Shown here: positions 54,067 to 64,000 of the stretch, piece after piece | How positions within the stretch are numbered: the stretch's first letter is position 1 | Layout of the letters: each line of letters begins with the position of its first letter | NCBI GenBank assembly: GCA_029204225.1 | Contig: CM055106.1 | Location: 1,980,738 to 2,044,737, forward strand | Direction of reading: 5' to 3' | DNA: 64,000 bases | From: Diphasiastrum complanatum | Taxonomy: Eukaryota > Streptophyta > Lycopodiopsida > Lycopodiales > Lycopodiaceae | The notes under the pieces: generated by a model | The model's database searches: none | The model's input: the letters and a program-made list of their open reading frames with translations, nothing else | Told to the model about the DNA's origin: nothing | Made by a program: the position numbers and the translations under genes

Positions 54067-55400
54067 CTCCCCCTTAATTTGAATCCTTGAATGCCTTGAC
54101 TTCAAACTTAGTTCTACACAGAATCTTCTGTGTGACTCCAAACTTAATGCTTTGGTAAAAACATCTGTTGTCATATCTTGCGTTCTACAGTAGTGCAATC
54201 TGACCTCTTCGTTGAGAAATTTGCTTCTGACAAAATGATACTTCAGTTCAATGTGCTTACTCGTGGAATGAAATATAGGGTTGGCTGATAAAGCAATGGC
54301 ACTTTGATTATCACAAGAATTCAATGTCGTCAGAGCATATTGATTCAGACCAATATTTGAGAGTAAATTCCTCAACCAAATTGCTTCCTTTGTAGCTTGA
54401 GAGACTTCGATATACTCTGATTAAGTGGAAGATAGAGCTATTGAAGATTGCTTGGGACTGTTCCAGGAAACTGGACCATTGTTGAGGAAGAATGTAAATC
54501 TAGAAGTGGATTTACGAGTGTCTACATCTCCTGCCCAGCTTGCATATGTGTAACCACTGAGTAAATTGAGTTTGTCATTGCCGACTGCTCCATAACAAAT
54601 GCAAAAGTCCATAGTAGCTCAAAGACATCTCATGACTCTGATAAGAGCCTTCCAATGTGTTACACCAGGATTAGTCAGAAACTTACTGAGAGAGCTTACT
54701 GTAAAAGCTATGTCTGGTCTAGTACAGATCATGGCGTACATAAGAGATCTTATAATAGAATGGTAAGGATACGCACGCATCTGCTGCTTCTCATGAATTG
54801 TTTGGGGACACTGGTCCTTTGACGATTTGAGACATGGTTCCATTGGTGAGAGAGCTAACTTGCAATTTCATCAGATTATATCTGACTAACATGTTGTAGA
54901 TGTACCTTTGTTAAGTAATGTAGACCCAACTTCTATTTTCTGTCTTTGTGGATTTGTATACTAAGGCAGAAATGAGCTTCGTCCAGATCGATCGTGTCGA
55001 ATTCGAAAGATAGCATTGTCTTGGCCTCTTTTATCAGATCGGTACTGTTGTTGAAAAGCAATGTGTCATCCACGTATAAAGTGATAATGATAAAAGACTG
55101 TTGTACTGCTTTGAAGTAAATGTTCGAATCTGAAGAGCTAGGTGTGTAGCCATGATCAATAAGAAACGTATTGATCCTTTGAAACCATGCTCGAACAAAT
55201 TGCTTCAAGCCATAAAGTGCCTTATGGAGTTTACACACATGATTGTGTTTACCCTCGATAATATAACCTTAGAGTTGCACCATGTAAATGTTTTTTTTTT
55301 ATAATTCCATTGAGATATGTTGTCTGTACATCCATTTAATGTATTTCCAAATCTGCTGCAGCGACAAAGGATAGCAAAACTTGAATAGAAAAATACTTGA
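54067..55400 (-). pseudogene. Family A4 reverse transcriptase and RNase H
   Basis: RT: VDYTEIFSPIVKYFSIQVLL, then MDVQTTYLNGII, a frame change, HNHVCKLHKALYGLKQFVRA, and LYVDDTLLF with the catalytic YVDD intact (near 55075). It continues SLMYAMICTRPDIAFTVSSL. RNase H: SGYTYASWAGDVDTRKSTSR (the first catalytic D of GYTDASW is Y), SWNSPKQSSIALSST, CDNQSAIALSANPIF, STSKHIELKYHFVRSKFLNE. Several frame breaks. Confidence 0.88.
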
Positions 55401-56771
55401 CTATTGGACTAAAGATCTCAGTGTAATCGACGTTGTATACCTAAGAAAATCCTCTAGCAACAAGTCGTGCCTTTCTCTTGTTGATGCTTCCATCTGCGTT
55501 GTACTTGACTTTTCTTTGAGGTCTTGAAATTGATCTTCGATGAAGATGACATCCCGGCTAGTGAATATCTTCGACTCGATAGGATCAAACAACTTGTAGG
55601 CTTGATCTGAAGTATTGTAGCTGATGAAAACACATTTGATACTCTGGAATTCGAGCTTCTTTCTGAGATCACGAGGTACCTGTGCAAAAGCAATACATCC
55701 AAAAACTCATAAGATTGATAAAGAAGGTTTGGTACCTGTCCAAATTGCAAATGATGTTTTGTCTGAGAGGCCTTTAGTAGGACATCTGTTTTGAATATAG
55801 GTTGTTGTTGAAACAGCTTCAGTCCAGAAGCACTTCAGAAGTGTCGTATATGATAACATGCACTTTGCCGATTCAACTAAGATTCTGTTCTTTCTCTCAG
55901 CAAGACCATTTGATTGAGGCGAATAGAAGGTGATGTATTGTTGCTCAATGTCGTTGTTAAGGCAATACTCCTTGAATTCGTTGGAGATGTATTCTCCCCC
56001 GTTATTAGACCTCAATGCTTTGATTTGTTTGCCAATTTGATTCTCAACATGCTCTTTGAATTGTCTGAATTTGATAAAAGCCTCTGATTTCTGTTTAATG
56101 AAATAAACAGCTGTTCTTCTGGAGAATTTGTCAATAAAGGTAATGAAATACTTTGCATCTAGCAATGAAGGAGTTTGCATAGGTCCACATATATATGTAT
56201 GAACAACATCTAATAGATCTTTTGCTGCATGCCTATGGTTTGATCTAAAAGGAATCCTAGTCTGCTTTCCAAAGATGCAGCTATGATAGATAGGGAGATC
56301 GACTTTACCAGAAGGATAGTCGAGATCAAGAACCATGGATTGTCTGGGCATGTTCAAAACATATGCATAATTTAAGTGTCCTAAGCGATGATGCCATAGT
56401 AATGCTTTATTGACTAGAACAAAGGTTTTCAAGACTTGACTAGACTCAGAATAACAATGTGCTAATCTATATAAGTAACTCTGCCTCTTGTCGAGTGCAA
56501 GGATCTTATTATTCCTATCAACAATTTTGCATTGACCAGATTCAAATTTTACCTTATGACTTAAATCTATAATTCTACTTACTGATAACAATTTTGTAGT
56601 GAGTTTAGGAACATATAAAACCTTTGATAGTGATTTGAATTGATCATGTTGGAATCGCAATCTTATAGTACCTTCACCTTCAAGAGTGTGAGTACTATTG
56701 TCACCAAGATGAATAATTTTCTTCGTGCTATAAGACGTGTAGGAGTTGAAGATCTCACGTTGATTGGTCAT
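55401..56771 (-). pseudogene. Family A4 protease end and integrase, 354-codon open stretch plus C-terminal fragments
   Basis: The frame ending at 56771 has protease tail, LWHHRLGHLNYAYV, then YHSCIFGKQTRIPF, where the first zinc-binding cysteine is Y. Catalytic positions read Y193 (HTYICGP) instead of D, N256 (RSNNGGEY) instead of D, and E292 (NGLAERKN), so the enzyme would be inactive even though the frame is open. The C-terminal region (55401-55750) continues in other frames with SYNTSDQAYKLFDPIESKIF. Confidence 0.9.
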
Positions 56772-57217
56772 ATGTTGAGTTGTTCAAGATTCTAGAAACC
56801 ATGAATCATCTAAAAATGCGCTTTGATCGTTTACCATGAATGCGCCTTCGTCCACTTCGACCTGGGGAGATGATGAAACTGTGTTTGCTTGTTGATCAGG
56901 TTGCTTGGCTGCGTTCTTTGCTTGGAGAATTCGGCAATCCTTGATCTCATGGTTGTTGCACTTGCAATACCTGAAAAACATCTTCTTCTTCGATTGTGGA
57001 TCTGATGATTGTGATTGACTTTGAGTTTGTTTCTGATTCGTTGCAGCCTTCTTGGAGCTTTTCTACTTCTATCGCTTAGAGCCTTTGTTGACATATAGAG
57101 CCTGAGAGGAGGAAGCAGACGAAGTGTCTTGACTTTTCTTATTGTCTTCTTGCAGCAACACAGTGATAACTCTGGTAAGAGTTTAATCTGTGTGTGTCGA
57201 TATGATCATCACCCAGT
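56772..57217 (-). pseudogene. Family A4 gag end and protease start
   Basis: Minus strand: ENWVMIISTHTD, a TAA, then EDNKKSQDTSSASSSQALYV, a CCHC knuckle with CKCNNHEIKDC, and SWFLES followed by a TAG where DSG belongs, then TTQHMTNQ. Protease is therefore dead. Confidence 0.85.
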
Positions 57218-57885
57218 TCTCATATGTAAATGATATGTACAACCTATATGATCTATCTAAATGACTTAAGCATAGATTTCACACGTGGGAACAGGCTCCA
57301 CACATGTCTAATGATGATAGGTACAAGTCATTATGGTATTTACAAGATTTAACCAAGTTAGCTTTTGCCAATTTTAACATAAGCTACTCTTGTAAACTAA
57401 TGGTTGCGCTAAAAAGTGCTAATTAGTTGCAGTTGTCCGCTTCGATTGGAACAGACTGTACTTGCGGCCATCTTTCTCTGTGAAAGCGAACTATGCCACG
57501 TGGAAGCCTTCGGGGATGAAGAAAAGTGAAGTTCATTTTTTCACCACTGAAGCGAACTGATCATTTTGTCTTCAGTTGCAGCTAGCAGCGTCAAGGATGC
57601 GGAAGCATGCATTTTTCTACGGCTGTCATTTTCTTTTGAGAAATGAAAAACTTAGTGAATTCATGCACATCGGCACATTTTACCTCTACGAGAAAATGCG
57701 AAAAACCCGATGAAGAGAAGATGCGAAAAATGTGAAAAACCTGACAAAGTTTCTAACAGTTTTTCTTGTTTGCAAACATGTAGCTAAATTTGGATTGTAA
57801 GTGTTATGCCCACGACTGGTCTCGGGTAGCATGTCCACGCTAGGGATCAGTAGACCAACAACTCGTAAGTTAAGTGTGACTATAA
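57218..57885. other. Flank inside tandem unit 1 with LTR scraps
   Basis: 57268-57312 resembles family E LTR (TTTCACACGTGGGAACAGG). 57660-57780 has AAAATGCGAAAA words like the family A minisatellite. At 57803 TGTTATGCCCACGAC may be a further LTR start. No coding sequence. Confidence 0.5.
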
Positions 57886-58848
57886 TCCTAGTCTGCTTTC
57901 CAAAGATGCAGCTATGATAGATAGGGAGATCGACTTTACCAGAAGGATAGTCGAGATCAAGAACCATGGATTGTCTGGGCATGTTCAAAACATATGCATA
58001 ATTTAAGTGTCCTAAGCGATGATGCCATAGTAATGCTTTATTGACTAGAACAAAGGTTTTCAAGACTTGACTAGACTCAGAATAACAATGTGCTAATCTA
58101 TATAAGTAACTCTGTCTCTTGTCGAGTGCAAGGATCTTATTATTCCTATCAACAATTTTGCATTGACCAGATTCAAATTTTACCTTATGACTTAAATCTA
58201 TAATTCTACTTACTGATAACAATTTTGTAGTGAGTTTAGGAACATATAAAACCTTTGATAGTGATTTGAATTGATCATGTTGGAATCGCAATCTTATAGT
58301 ACCTTCACCTTCAAGAGTGTGAGTACTATTGTCACCAAGATGAATAATTTTCTTCGTGCTATAAGACGTGTAGGAGTTGAAGATCTCACGTTGATTGGTC
58401 ATATGTTGAGTTGCTCAAGATTCTAGAAACCATGAATCAACTAAAAATGCGCTTTGATCGTTTACCATGAATGCGCCTTCGTCCACTTCGACCTGGGGAG
58501 ATGATGAAACTGTGTTTGCTTGTTGATCAGGTTGCTTGGTTGCGTTCTTTGCTTGGAGAATTCGGCAATCCTTGATCTCATGGTTGTTGCACTTGCAATA
58601 CCTGAAAAACATCTTCTTCTTCGATTGTGGATCTGATGATTGTGATTGACTTTGAGTTTGTTTTTGATTCGTTGCAGCCTTCTTGGAGCTTTTCTACTTC
58701 TATCGCTTAGAGCCTTTGTTGACATATAGAGCCTGAGAGGAGGAAGCAGACGAAGTGTCTTGACTTTTCTTATTGTCTTCTTGCAGCAACACAGTGATAA
58801 CTCTGGTAAGAGTTTAATCTGTGTGTGTTGATATGATCATCACCCAGT
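57886..58848 (-). pseudogene. Duplicated family A4 gag/protease/pre-integrase fragment
   Basis: Same reading as 56255-57217: the frame ending at 58402 has the LSVSRI protease tail, LWHHRLGH and YHSCIFGKQTRI, then runs out of the duplicated block into unrelated codons at 57885. The same TAG replaces the DSG glycine. Confidence 0.9.
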
Positions 58849-59515
58849 TCTCATATGTAAATGATATGTACAGCCTATATGATCTATCTAAATGACTTAG
58901 GCATAGATTTCACACGTGGGAACAGGCTCCCCACATGTCTAATGATGATAGGTACAAGTCATTATGGTATTTACAAGATTTAACCAAGTTAGCTTTTGCC
59001 AATTTTAACATAAGCTACTCTTGTAAACTAATGGCTGCGCTAAAAAGTGCTAATTAGTTGCAGTTGTCCGCTTCAATTGGAACAGACTGTACTGCGGCCA
59101 TCTTTCTCTGTGAAAGCGAACTATGCCACGTGGAAGCCTTCGGGGATGAAGAAAAGTGAAGTTCATTTTTTCACCACTGAAGCGAACTGATTATTTTGTC
59201 TTCAGTTGCAGCTAGCGGCGTCAAGGATGCAGAAGCATGCATTTTTCTGCGGCTGTCATATTTTTTTGAGAAATGCGAAACTTAGTGAATTCATGCACAT
59301 CGGCACATTTTACCTCTACGAGAAAATGCGAAAAACCCGAAGAAGAGAAGATGTGAAAAATGTGAAAAACCCGACAAAGTTTCTAACAGTTTTTCTTGTT
59401 TGCAAACATGTAGCTAAATTTGGATTGTAAGTGTTATGCCCACAACTGGTCTCGGGTAGCATGTCCACGCTAGGGATCAGTAGACCAACAACTCGTAAGT
59501 TAAGTGTGACTATAA
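57886..59515. repeat. Tandem duplication, unit 2 (1630 bp)
   Basis: Offset from unit 1 is 1631 bp, with one single-base deletion near 59092. Junction: TGACTATAA is followed by TCCTAG here and by GGGAATTGG after unit 2, giving the breakpoint to the base (short AA homology with 56253-56254). Confidence 0.92.
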
Positions 59516-59819
59516 GGGAATTGGTACCCTTATGTGTATAAAGTCATAATTAATGGTTGTAGGCCTAAACTCATGATGGTGGACTTGTATGGGTCTATCA
59601 GTGAGTCATTGGGAAACTGGATGATGTGGCCCAGATAGGCTGTAGAGGTGTCCAGTGAGGTGTCACAGTGCACTACTAGTGGTGCATGGGCCTTGGAGAG
59701 TATAAGTATACCTATTGGGCTCTCACTAGTGTATCCTTGATTGTGAGACTAGTAGTTGTATGCTGCTGGTGTGATGCCTCATTCCTCTTTGAGATTGATC
59801 CATAGCTTGGGGGCTAGAT
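59516..59819. other. LTR-like sequence before family J
   Basis: Continues the TGTTATGCCC sequence of unit 2 (from about 59431). GGAGAGTATAAGTATACC near 59696 could be a promoter. Borders and family not determined. Confidence 0.35.
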
Positions 59820-60375
59820 TTGTACGATCTAGGTTCTGTTAAGAATGCATGGGACATTCTAGCATCCCTTTACGATATCACCTCCAAACTCCACTTGAGG
59901 AAGAAATATTTCTCCCTGAGAATGTCTAAAGCAGTAAGTGTTCCGAGTAATCTCAACACTTTCCAAAATCTCATGGAGCAAGTGACTGCATTTGGCTCAG
60001 AAATACAAGACTCCGATGCTATTATGACTCTATTATCGAGTCTGCCTGAAGCCTATAAAAATTGGGTAATGGCAATTTCGATCCATGAGCATCTAACTCT
60101 ATCAAGAGTAATCTCGTTACTTCTACAAGAAGAAATCAGAAGATCAGCTTCCTCCTCATGCTCAGGATTGGATCCGTAGACACTATATTCAAAAAAATCA
60201 GAAATTCAGATCCAAAAAGAAGAGCAATATGCAGCCATGGTCGAATTCTGGCTCAGGGTTGAATTTTGGCTATGGGTCGAATTTTAACTCTGGGTCGAAT
60301 TCGAACTCTTCATCCTTTCAACCAAAGCAAAAACTATTTTGCTGATATTGCAAGAAAACTGAACATGAAATCAAG
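59820..60375 (+). pseudogene. Family J gag with zinc knuckle and SN-rich repeat
   Basis: Reads SVKNAWDILASLYDITSKLH, MSKAVSVPSNLNTFQNLMEQ, LLSSLPEAYKNWVMAI, a TAG at about 60178, then (60237-60308) four 18-base units giving SGSGLNFGYGSNFNSGSN-like text, then a CCHC knuckle (C-stop-Y-CKKTEHEIKDC) in which one spacer codon is TGA. Confidence 0.85.
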
Positions 60376-61455
60376 GACTGTAGTACTTTGAGATATAATA
60401 ATGAAAAGAAGAAGCAATACCAACAACAAGCACATAGTGCTTCAACCAGTTTTTTGACCCAGCAACAAGAGGAAGATAAAGCAGCCTTAATGACCAAGTT
60501 TGGAGAATATAGCAGGATATCGATTCTTGGTATCTTGACTTTGGAACAACACAACACATGACTCACCACAAAGACTGGTTCAAGGACTACAAATTATACA
60601 CCCACTCTTAAGTTGTCCAACTTGGAGACAACTCATCTCACACAAACCAGGGTGAAGAACCAATCAAGGTCGAATTATAGAAGGGTGAAGTCAAGTTGTT
60701 GTCCAATGTTCTCCATGTTCCAAATCTGACCAAGAATCTGCTCTCAGTAAGCAGAATTACTGATTTAGGTTGGAGGGTTGAATTTGACACAAATGACTAC
60801 ACAATCTTTGACAAGTCCTGAAAAGCTCTAGCTTTGGGGAGAAGAAGTGACAATTTATCTAAGCTCAGCCATTGCTACACTTCTAACAATCAAGATCTTT
60901 ACACCACTACGTCTGAATCAATTGATATGCTATGGCATCTCAGATTAGGCCATCTCAACTTCTATAGTATTCAAAAAATGTCAAAGCAAAGTTTAGTATG
61001 AGATCTGTCTCAAATCAGCAAATCAAGTTCTCCATGCGAAAGCTGTATTATCAGCAAGCATGCTAGAAGTCCATTCATTTTCGAATAAAAAATTTGCTGG
61101 ACCTTGTACACAATGACATTTGTGGCCCAATGCAGACTGCTACCACAGAGGGAACACAATATTTTCTTACCTTCATAGATGACTTCTCATGATGGACTGC
61201 TACTTACTTTTTGAGGAACAAATCAGTTAGATTTTTTAAAACATTTAAATTCTTCAAGCAGTTCAAGACGTCTCTACAGAAAATCGGATCGAGAGAAAGA
61301 TCAAAGCATTACGCTCAGATGGAGGAGGAGAATTTATCTCCACAGAATTTAAAGAATTCTGCAAAGCAAACAGAATACACCAACAACAATATACAACAAG
61401 CTACTCACCACAATCCAATGGTGTAGCTGAGAAGAAGAATCGGACACTTGTTACT
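60376..61455 (+). pseudogene. Family J protease and integrase core
   Basis: Protease motif reads LDFGTTQHMTHHKDWF (DSG changed to DFG). Then VLHVPNLTKNLLSVSRITDL, MLWHLRLGHLNFYSIQKMSK, CESCIISKHARSPF (zinc site), LVHNDICGPMQT, YFLTFIDDFS, KALRSDGGGEFISTEFKEF and YSPQSNGVAEKKNRTLV. All three acidic catalytic positions are kept, but five or more stops and frameshifts break it. Confidence 0.85.
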
Positions 61456-62337
61456 TTTCCAATAAGAATATTGTATTGCTACTTGCACTCTTTCTTTATT
61501 CAAAAAAATTGAGCTCAAAACTTGCTAATCTAGGATAAATGTAAATTTTGAAATTCTTGTAACACTCTTAACTTACAGTTAGATAAAGAGTCCGCCAAAA
61601 AAGCCAGGAATCATTTTTGTTCATACAATCTGCAATCTCACATACAATCTGCAATCTGGCATACAATTATCAAGGAGCATACGATTAGGAATTGTAGTAA
61701 AATCTTCATAGAGTATACGATTAGGAAGTTTTACTTCTATCTCTAATAAAAAATGTGCAAATAGAAACATACATATATCTGGATTCGGGTTTTTGATAGA
61801 AATAGGTATCGTACTTGCAAACACACCTACAAACTGGCAAACACACCTGCAGATGCGAACACACCTGCAAACTGAAAACCACACCTATAAATGCGAACAC
61901 ACCTGCAAACTGGCAAACACACCTGCAAATGCGAACCTGCACTATACACCTGCAAATGCAAACACACCTACAAACTGGCAAACACACCTGCAAATGCGAG
62001 CACACCTACAAATGCGAACCTGCACTAAATCCACAAATTGTTAGCATATGCACTTCAAATATCTGCATACGATTATTAGAGAAAAAGAATCAAATAGTAG
62101 TTTGTCACATACAATCTACAATCTGGCATATGATTATCAGGGAGCATACGATTAGGAATTGTAGTAAAATCTTCATAGAGTATACTATTAGGAAGTTTAC
62201 TTCTATCTTTGATCAGAAACATTCAAATAGAAGCATACATTAATCTAGATTCAGGTTTTTGATGGAAACATATATCAAATTTGCAAACACACCTGCAAAT
62301 GTGAACACTGGCAAACAACTTGCAAATACGAACACAC
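61456..62337. repeat. Duplicated block with a CAAACACACCTGCAAA minisatellite
   Basis: 61636-61805 and 62104-62272 are direct repeats (both contain GGAGCATACGATTAGGAATT and AATCTTCATAGAGTATAC). Between them, at 61816-62035, about 12-14 units of the type GCAAACACACCTGCAAA and TGCGAACACACC alternate; a few more follow at 62281-62337. No coding function inferred. Confidence 0.85.
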
Positions 62338-63390
62338 CTGCCAAAATTAATGTGAGTACATTTGCTACTCATCAAAGGTGTATAGAGCACTGAAGGGACT
62401 TGCGTTGCAAGCATAAACATGGCCAAGCTCTCCATTTTCAGCTTCTGTTCATATTTCTCATTGTCAGCTGCATATACGTCCTACGAATCCAATAGAGACA
62501 TTCAGATGATTCCAAACTTTCATGCAAAAAATTGCAATCACATCTCTCTAGGCAGCTTTTAGGGATGGCTATTACAGTACTCACCACATCAACAACCTTG
62601 AATCCAACCTTGTTAGCGTATCTAGCCTTGCTTTCTTTTGCAAAGGCCTGCCATTATCCAACTTACAATCAGAATTAATAAATAGCATGCTCAATGTTTT
62701 AGGCTGAAAGTCTTAGCATTCCTCCACATCACCCAATTCCAAGCATGAAGAAAGTTTCTTAAAGATCAGTGAATAATACTATCAGCTAGTAGGCAAAGAT
62801 TTTTTTGCTGCATACCTTTTCAAATTTTTTGGATGTGCCTGTCTGAGTTCCAAAAAATAATGTCACCTGCTTTCGACTACAATATTCAAACTCTGTAGCT
62901 TAGGGAACTTCCAGTGTCAACTTTTCTATTGAAGTTTGAACGGAAACAGTGGACTGAGCTCGCTGCTTAAAAGAAAAAAGACCGAGAGGAAGATGAATCC
63001 GACGGCAAAGCCTACAACAATGAAAAGGGGAGGAATCCCAACCATAACCATACACTCAGTCGAGCACCGTTGATGGTGCTGCAGACCCTGCATCTGTTAG
63101 AACTCGTCGTCCTTTAATTTTGCCATCAACGATCAATTTTTTTAGTTTTTCCCACAGAAGAGGAGTGTGTTAACCGTTTGTAGGAGGCGCAAGCAAGAAT
63201 GGAGAATACTGAGGACACATTCAAATGGCTTGTGCTATCATTTGTGCTTATTAACAAAGCGTCAACCTCTTGTAAACCTCTCACATAAAATGTTGCAAAC
63301 CTACTGGATCTCGTCCTGAAGTTTCTTGGCCTCGGCCCCAATGCGGATTGCATTATGCATTGCTCTTCCTTCAGTCGACACACTCTGCAT
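62338..63390 (-). CDS. Candidate spliced host gene of unknown function, partial
   Basis: Minus-strand stretches with coding character and splice borders: 63305-63390 (SVSTEGRAMHNAIRIGAEAK, KLQDEIQ), 62867-62892 (FEYCSRKQ), 62585-62647 (AFAKESKARYANKVGFKVVD) and about 62338-62480 (YAADNEKYEQKLKMESLAMF, ATQVPSVLYTP). Exons 2-4 join in phase; the first junction is one base off as I read it, so one border is wrong or the gene is damaged. The predicted product is helical and Lys/Glu/Ala-rich. No family recognised. The 5' part would lie right of 63390, the 3' part left of 62338 near the minisatellite. Confidence 0.4.
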
Positions 63391-63653
63391 CTAAGAATTC
63401 CAAAGATGCCAGAAGTCTTAGATTAAACAGGAAACCAGACTCTGAACCGAACATCTGGCATACGTAAGGACTACATTTCTTGCCTTCCGAATGTATTTCG
63501 TAACGTACTCTGTCACATAACTTGCCAAGAACCAAAGGCTCTACATGTACTCATTCAGAAAGAAATATTCGAGTAGAGAAATTTGAAATAATGCGTAGGT
63601 GAATCAATACCTGGCCAATTTTTTAAAATAGAGTAGTGTTGAACGAAGCAGCA

Positions 63654-63895
<242 letters not shown>

Positions 63896-64000
63896 TGGAT
63901 GCATGGGGAGGCGGGCCATGCATCCTTCTCCTCATACATGGATGAAGAGGAGGAGCATCGATGGAGGGAGGAGGGTAATTTGAATTTTGAATTTGGAGTG

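Larger units (their letters stand above)
53613..57217 (-). mobile_element. Family A copia element (A4), nearly complete internal region
   Basis: Minus-strand: LTR remnant 53613-54066, polypurine tract 54067-54080, RNase H, RT, integrase, protease and gag end, cut at 57217 inside gag (ENWVMII). The hinge between integrase and RT is shortened by a deletion. Part of it (56255-57217) is repeated at 57886-58848 by a tandem duplication. Confidence 0.88.
56255..57885. repeat. Tandem duplication, unit 1 (1631 bp)
   Basis: Directly followed by a near-identical second unit (57886-59515), with differences at only a handful of positions. It covers family A4 integrase/protease/gag sequence (56255-57217) plus 668 bp of flank. 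Confidence 0.92.
59820..61455 (+). mobile_element. Family J copia element, gag to integrase core, truncated at both ends
   Basis: Plus-strand gag, protease, GAG-pre-integrase and integrase core in order, ending just after NGVAEKKNRTLV. No LTRs. It is related to family A but with intact HND at the first catalytic position. Confidence 0.87.

Noticed and set aside
61816-62035. CRISPR-like regularly spaced repeats
   Set aside because: Repeats and the intervening sequence are both repetitive and of short uneven period in a plant genome; this is a minisatellite.

Overview
This is nuclear DNA from a seed plant, most likely a flowering plant. It carries spliced genes, a mitochondrion/plastid-type PPR gene, GA/GT microsatellites, and several layers of nested Ty1/copia LTR retrotransposons with tRNA-iMet primer sites. 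I see no bacterial, organellar or CRISPR features. Three stretches look like host genes. The first is the 5' half of a polypyrimidine-tract-binding protein gene (minus, 245-2625, with a probable non-coding first exon and TATA box near 3.6-3.87 kb; it runs off the left edge). The second is an intronless-coding P-class PPR gene (plus, 48732-50795). The third is an unidentified, probably spliced gene at the right edge (minus, about 62.3-63.4 kb).

Nearly everything between is retrotransposon, labelled here with local letters. Family A has LTRs TGTTGG...CCAACA and occurs as several broken copies (6158-7775, 11721-11801, 24893-31782 in two pieces, 32885-34811, 37545-44712 in two pieces, 53613-57217 plus a duplicate to 58848). 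Family E has 822-bp LTRs (10899-11720 and 32063-32884). Family F has LTRs of about 650 bp. It is complete at 25890-31148, flanked by the 5-bp duplication ATATA, and partial at 11802-14574 and 19737-22018. Single fragments are B (39541-44105, internally inverted), C (51620-53612), H (36075-37502, split by a Mutator-like MITE), I (46590-47180) and J (59820-61455). A Ty3/gypsy RT scrap (14581-14765) and a long degenerate unidentified ORF with an LTR-like promoter (about 14.8-17.3 kb) lie between the F copies.

The most unusual item is family F. It has gag and an aspartic protease, but where integrase, RT and RNase H should be it carries an unrecognised 443-codon ORF. The 3' half of this ORF recurs in a second F copy on the opposite strand. 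The second main result is structural. The two ends of one E insertion (same target site in an A LTR, duplication TTTTC, both LTRs 822 bp, RNase H split at the break) now lie 20 kb apart in opposite orientation, which points to an inversion of roughly 7.78-31.78 kb. Other structural events are a 1.63-kb tandem duplication at 56255-59515, an inverted pol segment inside B, and dense CACACGTGTG palindromes in E and F LTRs. Most retroelement genes are broken, so functional statements about them concern ancestry.
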